Source of the DNA: Pseudomonadota bacterium
GTDB taxonomy: Bacteria; Pseudomonadota; Alphaproteobacteria; Puniceispirillales; Marisalimonadaceae
Assembly (NCBI GenBank): GCA_028382005.1
Contig: JAOESH010000001.1
Coordinates: 100,798 to 164,797, forward strand
Length of the DNA: 64,000 nucleotides
Direction of reading: 5' to 3'
Position 1 is the stretch's first letter. Every line of letters begins with the position of its first letter. Both the position numbers and the translations under genes were made by a program. Of this stretch, positions 54,718-61,611 are shown one piece after another. The notes beneath the pieces were generated by a model. That model was not told where the DNA came from and ran no database searches. It was given only the letters and a program-made list of their open reading frames with translations.

Positions 54718-57510
54718 CTAGAAATGAGCTGAAGAATTAGTTAATGGTTTTTGATCTGGTGGTGTGAAAGTTGTAAGATCAATACCTTCAACTGCAGTTT
54801 TGTATTCTTCTATGGTTGGAGTTCTTCCAAGAATTGCCGAAAGAACAACAACTGGTGTCGATGCGAGCAAAGATTCACCTTTCTTTTCAGTAGAGTCTTG
54901 GACTACTCTTCCTTCAAAAAGACGGGTTGATGTAGCTAGAACTGTATCTCCCTTTGCAGCTTTTTCCTGGTTACCCATACAAAGATTACACCCCGGTCTT
55001 TCTAAATATAAAATATTTTCATATTCTACTCGTGCTTCGCTCTTAGGTTTAATATCATCAAATTCAAAACCTGAATATTTTTGTAAAATACCCCAATCAC
55101 CTTCTTCCTTCAACTCGTTGATAATATTATAAGTTGGTGCAGCTACAACCAAAGGTGCCTTGAACTTGACACTTCCAGTTTCCTTTTCAAGATTACGAAG
55201 CATTTGAGCTACAATTTTAACATCACCTTTATGAACCATACAAGACCCAACGAAACCTAAATCGACCTTCTTTTGAGCTCTGTAATATGAAATCGGCCTG
55301 ATTGTATCGTGGGTGTATCTCTTCGAGACATCAATATTATTTACATCTGGATCAGCAATCATTGGTTCATCTATTAAATCAAGATCAACAACCACTTCAG
55401 CAGAGTATTTCGCGTTGTTATCAGGCGCTAATGCTGATTTTTCTCCAGATTTAATTTCTGATATTCTGGTCTCAGCAATACCAATGAGTCTATGAAGCAT
55501 TTTATCATCATTTTCCATGCCTTTATCAATCATGATTTGTATGCGTTTTTTTGCAATGTCTAACGATTTAATTAGTGTCTCGTCTTCGGAAATACATATT
55601 GAAGCTTTAGCTTTCATTTCCGCCGTCCAGTCAGTAAAAGTGAAGGCTTGGTCGGCTAGTAAAGTACCAAGGTGAACCTCAATAATTTTTCCTTGGAATA
55701 CATTATCCCCAAACTGCTTAAGCATTTGTGCTTGAGTAGCATGGACAACATCACGAAAATCCATATGATCACTCATCTTACCCTTAAAAGTAACTTTAAC
55801 TGATTCAGGTATAGGCATTGTTGCCTCTCCAGTTGCTAAGGCAAGTGCAACAGTTCCTGAATCTGCTCCAAATGCCACCCCTTTTGACATTCTAGTATGA
55901 GAGTCACCTCCTATTATAATAGACCAATCATCAACTGTAATATCATTTAATACTTTATGAATTACGTCTGTCATGGAATGATAGTTTTCCTTGGGATCTC
56001 TAGCTGTAATTAAACCAAATTTGTGCATAAACTTCATAAGCTTAGGAGTGTTTTCTTGTGCTTTGAAATCCCAAACGGATGCGGTATGACATCCAGATTG
56101 ATAAGCCCCATCAACTGTTGGAGAAATTATAGTTGCAGCCATTGCCTCTAACTCTTGGGCCGTCATTGATCCTGTAGTGTCCTGAGATCCAACTATATTG
56201 ACCTTTACCCTTACATCTGAACCTGAATGAAGAATAGAGCCTTTTTTTACACCCAATGCATTTGCATTAAATATTTTTTCAACTGCAGTAAGACCTTGAC
56301 CTGAATGATAAACTTCTTTTGAAGGAGCATATGCAGATTTCAATTCAATATTTAATGTTTCACAGGCAAAACTTTGTAACTTTTTGCCAAAGACTATAGC
56401 GTAAGAACCACCCGCTTTCATAAACTCTACTTTTTGTGGATTAAAAGATGATGACAAATCTACCATCTCCTCATCACCTTGTTCGTTATATAACTTTTTT
56501 TCTTTAGTATTAATTTTGAAGACAGTGCCTGTTTCAACAGAATATTTCTGTTCAAGTACAGGATTATCATCATTATTGATGATTGGCTTTCCATCTGAGT
56601 CTAGTTTTTTAACCCAATTTTTTAGATCTATACCAATACCACCAGTTACACCTACAGTTGTTAAGAAAATTGGAGATACACCATTCGTTCCTGCAACTAT
56701 TGGAGCATTATTTACAAAAGGCACATATGGACTTGCTTGCTTACCAGTCAACAAAGCAACGTTGTTAACACCAGACATTCTAGAAGAACCTACACCCATA
56801 GTACCCTTCTCTGCTATCAACATTACACGCTTATCTGGATTTTGTTTTTGAAGCTCTTTTATCTCAGCTTGCGCTTCTTCTGAAATCATGCATTTACCGT
56901 GAAGTTCTCGGTCAGCTCTAGAGTGAGCTTGATTTCCAGGTGATAATAAATCTGTTGAAATATCACCTTCTGCAGCTACATAAGTTATAATTTTAATTTC
57001 TTCTTCTAAATCTGGAAGGTTTGTATAAAACTCAGCCTTGGAATAACTTTCAAGAATATCCTTAGCAATGAAATTTCCTTCTTTATACGATTGTTTAATC
57101 CTGTCAGTGTCCGCTTCATATAAAAATACTTGAGTTTTTAAAACTTCAGCTGTATCCTGAGCAGTATTAATGTCAGAGCCAAGAGCTAAGTCAAGAAGCA
57201 CGTCTACCGACGGTCCACCATTCATATGAGACAATAGTTCTAATGCAAAGGCAGACGAAATTTCATTAACAATAATTTCACCAAGAATGATTTGTTTTAA
57301 AAATTTTGCTTTTACAAGGGCGGCACTTGTTGTTCCAGGAATAATATTATAAATGAAAAAATCCAAAGATTCTTTTCTGTATGGGCTCTCATTATCTATA
57401 ATTTGAGAAATGAGTTGTTCTACCATAGGACCATTATCAATAGGCTTAGGTTTTAAAGCTTGTGATTTTCGTTTTTCTATTTCTTCTAAATATGCTTTAT
57501 ACAAATTCAT
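54718..57510 (-). CDS. acnB: aconitate hydratase B
   Basis: A 930-residue AcnB-type aconitase converting citrate to isocitrate in the TCA cycle. The N-terminal HEAT-like domain (first 160 residues) precedes the swivel domain, the reverse of AcnA. Cluster ligands are in GSCMVHKGDV and ERPGCNLCMGNQ; GGDSHTRMSKGVAFGADSG is the substrate-binding block. It is first in an acnB-DSD1-HAD strand run, with a ribosome site AGGA before the ATG. The 140 bases between coxG and this start are AT-rich and probably hold its promoter. Confidence 0.96.
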   Translation of the reverse strand: MNLYKAYLEEIEKRKSQALKPKPIDNGPMVEQLISQIIDNESPYRKESLDFFIYNIIPGTTSAALVKAKFLKQIILGEIIVNEISSAFALELLSHMNGGPSVDVLLDLALGSDINTAQDTAEVLKTQVFLYEADTDRIKQSYKEGNFIAKDILESYSKAEFYTNLPDLEEEIKIITYVAAEGDISTDLLSPGNQAHSRADRELHGKCMISEEAQAEIKELQKQNPDKRVMLIAEKGTMGVGSSRMSGVNNVALLTGKQASPYVPFVNNAPIVAGTNGVSPIFLTTVGVTGGIGIDLKNWVKKLDSDGKPIINNDDNPVLEQKYSVETGTVFKINTKEKKLYNEQGDEEMVDLSSSFNPQKVEFMKAGGSYAIVFGKKLQSFACETLNIELKSAYAPSKEVYHSGQGLTAVEKIFNANALGVKKGSILHSGSDVRVKVNIVGSQDTTGSMTAQELEAMAATIISPTVDGAYQSGCHTASVWDFKAQENTPKLMKFMHKFGLITARDPKENYHSMTDVIHKVLNDITVDDWSIIIGGDSHTRMSKGVAFGADSGTVALALATGEATMPIPESVKVTFKGKMSDHMDFRDVVHATQAQMLKQFGDNVFQGKIIEVHLGTLLADQAFTFTDWTAEMKAKASICISEDETLIKSLDIAKKRIQIMIDKGMENDDKMLHRLIGIAETRISEIKSGEKSALAPDNNAKYSAEVVVDLDLIDEPMIADPDVNNIDVSKRYTHDTIRPISYYRAQKKVDLGFVGSCMVHKGDVKIVAQMLRNLEKETGSVKFKAPLVVAAPTYNIINELKEEGDWGILQKYSGFEFDDIKPKSEARVEYENILYLERPGCNLCMGNQEKAAKGDTVLATSTRLFEGRVVQDSTEKKGESLLASTPVVVLSAILGRTPTIEEYKTAVEGIDLTTFTPPDQKPLTNSSAHF

Positions 57511-57650
57511 TACTAATCCTACAAATAATTGTTAATTGAGGCTTATCATTTAGATCATCTAATTTTGTAAATCCAAGCTAATAAGTTGTATATTATGATA
57601 TTATATCGTCATTTCGTCAAATTATTATAAGTAATATAATTACCAAAATT

Positions 57651-58103
57651 CTATTCTGCAGGATTATTTTTTATATGCTCTTTAAAGTTTTCAAAAAATG
57701 TTTTTGATAATTTTTTTGCAGTACTTAAAATTAACCTACTTCCTAATTGTGCTATTTTTCCTTTTACTTCACTCATAGCGACATATTTAAGAACAGTCCC
57801 TTCATCATCTTCGATTAATTCTACTTCAGCTCCACCTTTTGCAAAGCCAGCAATACCACCATCACCCTCACCAGATAAAGAATACTTGGTGGGTCCTTTA
57901 GATAAGTCTAAAACAACTTTTCCTTTAAATTTTGCTTTTATTGGCCCTATTTTCAATACTATTTTTGCGGATAACTTCCCATCATCTTCTTCAATTAATT
58001 CTTCACAACCAGGTATACAAATTTTCAAAACATTAAGATCATTTAAACATTTGTATACATAATCTAAATTAGCAGGGATAAGTATTTCATCATTCAATTC
58101 CAT
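57651..58103 (-). CDS. coxG: CO dehydrogenase accessory protein CoxG (SRPBCC domain)
   Basis: A 150-residue SRPBCC/polyketide-cyclase-fold protein with typical CoxG sequences: MELNDEILIPANLDYVYKCLNDL, LKICIPGCEEL, IGPIKAKFKGKV and GDGGIAGFAKGGAEVEL. CoxG has been linked to anchoring or recruiting CO dehydrogenase at the membrane and to quinone reduction. This version lacks a long hydrophobic C-terminal tail. It is the last gene of the CO dehydrogenase run, 18 bases after the MobA-like gene. Confidence 0.92.
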   Translation of the reverse strand: MELNDEILIPANLDYVYKCLNDLNVLKICIPGCEELIEEDDGKLSAKIVLKIGPIKAKFKGKVVLDLSKGPTKYSLSGEGDGGIAGFAKGGAEVELIEDDEGTVLKYVAMSEVKGKIAQLGSRLILSTAKKLSKTFFENFKEHIKNNPAE

Positions 58104-58121
58104 TTAACAATCTCCAAAAAG

Positions 58122-58742
58122 TTATATATAATTATCATTAATTATCTTTTTATAAACATCGGGTGTGTCAATATCCATAAAGAAGCTATCAATATCTGTT
58201 TCAAAAAAATGAACAAGTTTTGGGTTTTTTTTAATATAACCTTTACAACCAAAATTTTTTTTATCTTTTTTAATTTCATCGATTATTTCGTTCTTTAGAA
58301 TAATAGGGTTTCCTCGTATTAAGGTTTTATTTATTGAAGTTTTTTTAATAGGTATCGTTATAGAAGCTTTTTCTGATTTTTTTTTATGATCTGTTAAGAT
58401 GGAATTAAGATGTTTATCTCTTATGAAAGGTTGATCGCCAAGCCCAATTATTAAATTATCTAAGAAAGGCAAGTTTTCTAAACCCTTATGAACGGAAGAC
58501 ATTTGTCCTAAATTAAATTCTTTGTTCATAATAAAATTAACTTTGATACCTTCAAGTGCTTCAATTATTCTTTTATTATCATACCCAACTACTACCCAGA
58601 TCCCCGCATTAGAAATATTAAGAAAGTTTTTTACCGTTTTCCTTATTATTGGCTCTCCATTAATAGGTAACAACAATTTATTTTCTTTTCCCATTCTTGA
58701 AGAAATTCCAGCCGCTAATAATAATGTACCTGTTCTATACAA
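58122..58742 (-). CDS. MobA-like molybdenum cofactor nucleotidyltransferase
   Basis: A 206-residue NTP-transferase. The nucleotide loop is LLAAGISSRMGKENKLLLPING near the N-terminus and the metal-binding region is IGLGDQPFI. It resembles MocA-type cytidylyltransferases, which attach CMP to molybdopterin to give the MCD cofactor used by CO dehydrogenase. Its place between xdhC and coxG, two bases from the first and 18 from the second, supports this role. Confidence 0.88.
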   Translation of the reverse strand: MYRTGTLLLAAGISSRMGKENKLLLPINGEPIIRKTVKNFLNISNAGIWVVVGYDNKRIIEALEGIKVNFIMNKEFNLGQMSSVHKGLENLPFLDNLIIGLGDQPFIRDKHLNSILTDHKKKSEKASITIPIKKTSINKTLIRGNPIILKNEIIDEIKKDKKNFGCKGYIKKNPKLVHFFETDIDSFFMDIDTPDVYKKIINDNYI

Positions 58743-58744
58743 TT

Positions 58745-59542
58745 TTAAAATTTTCTATTTGTAAGTTTTCCTGATCTTTTAAATTGGATAATTTCTGCAA
58801 AAATAGAAAGAGCAACCTCTTCTGGCATCACAGCATTTATGTCAATTCCAGCAGGACATATTATTCTCTTAAGCTTGGCGTCAGACACCCCATCTTCAAC
58901 CATCTTTTTCTTCAAAACAGTAAACTTTTTTTTACTTGCCACTAATCCAATATAATTGGACGAATTTTCGAGAGCGTCATTTATTGCTCTCAAATCACCA
59001 TCACCTTGAGTTGCTAAGACTATGAATTTTTCAGAATTAGAACTAGAGTTTTTAATTCTCTCAGCTTCACTAACAATATTAATAACATTAAAATTATATT
59101 TTTTTCCAAATTTCACTAATTCATCAGCAATTGGAGTGTTTCCATAAATAATTAGTTCAGGTTTAGGGTAAAAAGGCTCCACGAAAATATCCATTGAACC
59201 TTCGCTTGGACAATAATTTTTTTTGTGGAAGACTTGATCGTCATTTTTAATTTCATTATCGTCTTGTAAATCGCTTGGTCTTAAAACTACTAGTTTTGTT
59301 TTTTTTAAATTTATTGTTTCAATTGCTGTATTGCACACAGCAGTTGTAACACAACTACCTCCAAGCCATCCTGACAAAATCTGTCCTTCATGTGATATAA
59401 TAGCTTTCATTCCTGGCTTCGCTGCTGTCGAAGACATTGTACGAATTACAGTTGCTATTGCAAATGAAGACCCTTCCTCCTCTAACATTTTAAAAACAGT
59501 TTCAAAATTCAATTTTTTATTATTTTTTGTCATATTAAACAT
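58745..59542 (-). CDS. XdhC/CoxF-family molybdenum enzyme maturation protein
   Basis: A 265-residue protein with an N-terminal XdhC/CoxI domain (SFAIATVIRTMSSTAAKPGMKAII, GWLGGSCVTTAV) and a C-terminal Rossmann-like domain (ELIIYGNTPIADELVKFGKKYNFNV, ATQGDGD, CPAGIDINAVMPEEVALSIFAEI). Such proteins hold the molybdenum cofactor while its sulfido ligand is installed. In CO dehydrogenase clusters this position is called coxF. An in-frame ATG at 59533 would overlap the coxE stop in the common ATGA form and may be the true start. Confidence 0.9.
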   Translation of the reverse strand: MFNMTKNNKKLNFETVFKMLEEEGSSFAIATVIRTMSSTAAKPGMKAIISHEGQILSGWLGGSCVTTAVCNTAIETINLKKTKLVVLRPSDLQDDNEIKNDDQVFHKKNYCPSEGSMDIFVEPFYPKPELIIYGNTPIADELVKFGKKYNFNVINIVSEAERIKNSSSNSEKFIVLATQGDGDLRAINDALENSSNYIGLVASKKKFTVLKKKMVEDGVSDAKLKRIICPAGIDINAVMPEEVALSIFAEIIQFKRSGKLTNRKF

Positions 59543-60723
59543 AATTCTTTTTGTAGGTTTTCTAAATGCTCTATTGTGCTACAAGGAGCAAATAGATCTA
59601 AATAAGTTGATGCCTCTTTCATACTAGATGCAACTGGTTCATAATTCTCCCAACCAAGTAATGGGTTCAACCAAATTATTTTGCAGTTTCTTTTTTTTAA
59701 TCTTTTTAATTCCTCAGAAACTATTTTAGGATCTCCCGTATCATAACCATCAGAAATAATTATAACAACTGTCCTACCATTAACCTTGTTTTTTGAATAA
59801 ACATTATTGAATTCTTTTAATGATTTTCCTATTTTAGTACCGCCAGAAAATCCTTCTGTAAGTAAAGAAATTCTATTAACCGCGTTTAAAGTGTCATTTT
59901 CTTTAAGATATTCTGTAACTCTCAGCAATCTAGTATGAAATAAATATACATCTGCAGATTGATCTAACCCTACCAAGCCTTTAACAAAAGTTAAGAAAAT
60001 TTGACTATATACCTTCATAGAGCCAGATATATCTAATATGCTTACAATTCTCATTGGCTTTTTAGGCTTACTTTTTTTATAGAGTTTAATAGGATTGCCT
60101 TCATAAGCTAGAGATTTACTAACAATTTTCCTTAAATCTAATTTAGCTCCTTTTCTATCTGCAAGTAATCGTCTTGATCTTTTATGTTTAATTGATTTTG
60201 CAATTTTCAAGACAGCGGAATGAATTCTTTTTTGTAAATCAGAATCAATTAGTTCTCTTAAATCTGTTTTCTTTTTATTTTCTATAAAACTTGCTGTTAT
60301 TTTAGATACTGCATTACTTGAAACTTCCATTTCATTTTCATTATTAGTCATAGATTTATTTGTTGAATCATTGTCAAGTGCCCCTTGTTCTGGAGGTGCT
60401 AAAATACTTCTAGTATTAATAGTTTTATTATTTTTATTGATATTTTGTTTTTGGATATTTGTTTTTTTTCTTCCTTCGTTTGTCCAGAAAGAATCAAATA
60501 ATTCGTCAAATTTTTCAAAAGTTTCAAAATTATAACAATATATTGATTTAAGAGCATTTTTCCATTCTTTTATCTTTGATAAATCAATATGTTGTAAACC
60601 ATTAAGTGATTGAGTGACTTCATAGAATGAGGTATTAAAACCATGAGCAAACATATGATGACAAAAATCTAATAATCTAGATGTTTTTGATGATCTCAAC
60701 AAAAATTTTGTAGGTTTAAGCAT
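59530..60723 (-). CDS. coxE: CoxE, VWA-domain protein for CO dehydrogenase maturation
   Basis: A 397-residue protein whose C-terminal half is a von Willebrand A domain with the metal-ion-dependent adhesion site Asp231-x-Ser233-x-Ser235 (LDISGSMKVYS) and the downstream GGTKIG and ISDGYDTGDP loops; WLNPLLGWENYEPV is a CoxE-family block. The N-terminal half is polar, with a low-complexity Asn/Lys stretch near residues 85-130. CoxE works with the CoxD AAA+ ATPase to build the Cu-S-Mo centre. It starts one base after the coxD stop. Confidence 0.93.
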   Translation of the reverse strand: MLKPTKFLLRSSKTSRLLDFCHHMFAHGFNTSFYEVTQSLNGLQHIDLSKIKEWKNALKSIYCYNFETFEKFDELFDSFWTNEGRKKTNIQKQNINKNNKTINTRSILAPPEQGALDNDSTNKSMTNNENEMEVSSNAVSKITASFIENKKKTDLRELIDSDLQKRIHSAVLKIAKSIKHKRSRRLLADRKGAKLDLRKIVSKSLAYEGNPIKLYKKSKPKKPMRIVSILDISGSMKVYSQIFLTFVKGLVGLDQSADVYLFHTRLLRVTEYLKENDTLNAVNRISLLTEGFSGGTKIGKSLKEFNNVYSKNKVNGRTVVIIISDGYDTGDPKIVSEELKRLKKRNCKIIWLNPLLGWENYEPVASSMKEASTYLDLFAPCSTIEHLENLQKELCLI

Positions 60724-60724
60724 A

Positions 60725-61606
60725 TTATACTTTAGCTAATTTCTGACTTGTTTCTAAAGAAATAATTGCTTTATCAGTTTCTGTCTTTAACAAACAAACC
60801 AGAGTTGAATGTAAAATTTTGTGATCTTCAGATAAATCTTTCAACCCCAATCCTGATATAGCTGCAGCCCAATCTAGCGTTTCTGCTATACCAGGTTTTT
60901 TCTCTAAATCTTCCATCCTTAAGTTTTGAACAAAGCTTACTATTTGTCTTGATAATTCTGCTTCAATGTTAGGCATTTTTTTTTGTAATATTTGAAGTTC
61001 TAATTCCTTTTTTGGATAGTATACATAATTATAAATACACCTTCTTCTTAGAGCATCTGACAAATCTCTAGTACTATTAGAAGTTATTATAACAATTGGC
61101 TTTGAAACGGCTTTAATCGTTCCAAATTCAGGAATGGAAACTTGATATTCTGATAAAATTTCTAAAAGGTAAGCTTCGAACTCTTCATCAGCTCTATCAA
61201 TTTCATCAATTAGAAGAACAGGTGGTTTTTTTTGAGTAATTGCTTTTAACAGAGGTCTTTCCAAAAGAAAATCTCTGGAAAATATGAAGTTATCAATATT
61301 TATTTTGTCATTGCTTTTATTTTCATTAGATCGAATTGCAAGTAATTGTTTTTGGTAGTTCCATTCATAAATTGTTGATGCTGAGTCAAGACCTTCGTAA
61401 CATTGCAATCTTATAAGATTGGTCTTATAGAGTTCAGATAATGCAATGGCCAAGGCAGTTTTACCAATACCCGCTTCCCCTTCTAATAATAGAGGTCTAC
61501 CTAGATTGCTAGCTATATGAATACTCATAGCTAGCTCATCTGATGCTATATAATCTAAATCATATAGACACTTCTTAATATCTTGCCATTGCATTTTTTT
61601 TATCAA
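60725..61606 (-). CDS. coxD: CoxD, MoxR-type AAA+ ATPase for CO dehydrogenase maturation
   Basis: A 293-residue MoxR-type ATPase. Walker A is GEAGIGKTALA (residues 43-53), Walker B LLIDEIDRADEE, sensor 1 VIITSNSTRDLSDALRRRC. In Oligotropha, CoxD is needed for sulfuration and copper insertion at the molybdenum centre of CO dehydrogenase. It lies five bases after coxL and one base before coxE, the order seen in true (form I) CO dehydrogenase operons. A second Met at residue 5 is an alternative start. Confidence 0.94.
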   Translation of the reverse strand: MIKKMQWQDIKKCLYDLDYIASDELAMSIHIASNLGRPLLLEGEAGIGKTALAIALSELYKTNLIRLQCYEGLDSASTIYEWNYQKQLLAIRSNENKSNDKINIDNFIFSRDFLLERPLLKAITQKKPPVLLIDEIDRADEEFEAYLLEILSEYQVSIPEFGTIKAVSKPIVIITSNSTRDLSDALRRRCIYNYVYYPKKELELQILQKKMPNIEAELSRQIVSFVQNLRMEDLEKKPGIAETLDWAAAISGLGLKDLSEDHKILHSTLVCLLKTETDKAIISLETSQKLAKV

Positions 61607-61611
61607 CTAGA

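Noticed and set aside
54764-55132. 122-codon plus-strand open frame inside acnB (also one at 56516-56851)
   Set aside because: Both are antisense to conserved AcnB coding sequence and show no independent features.
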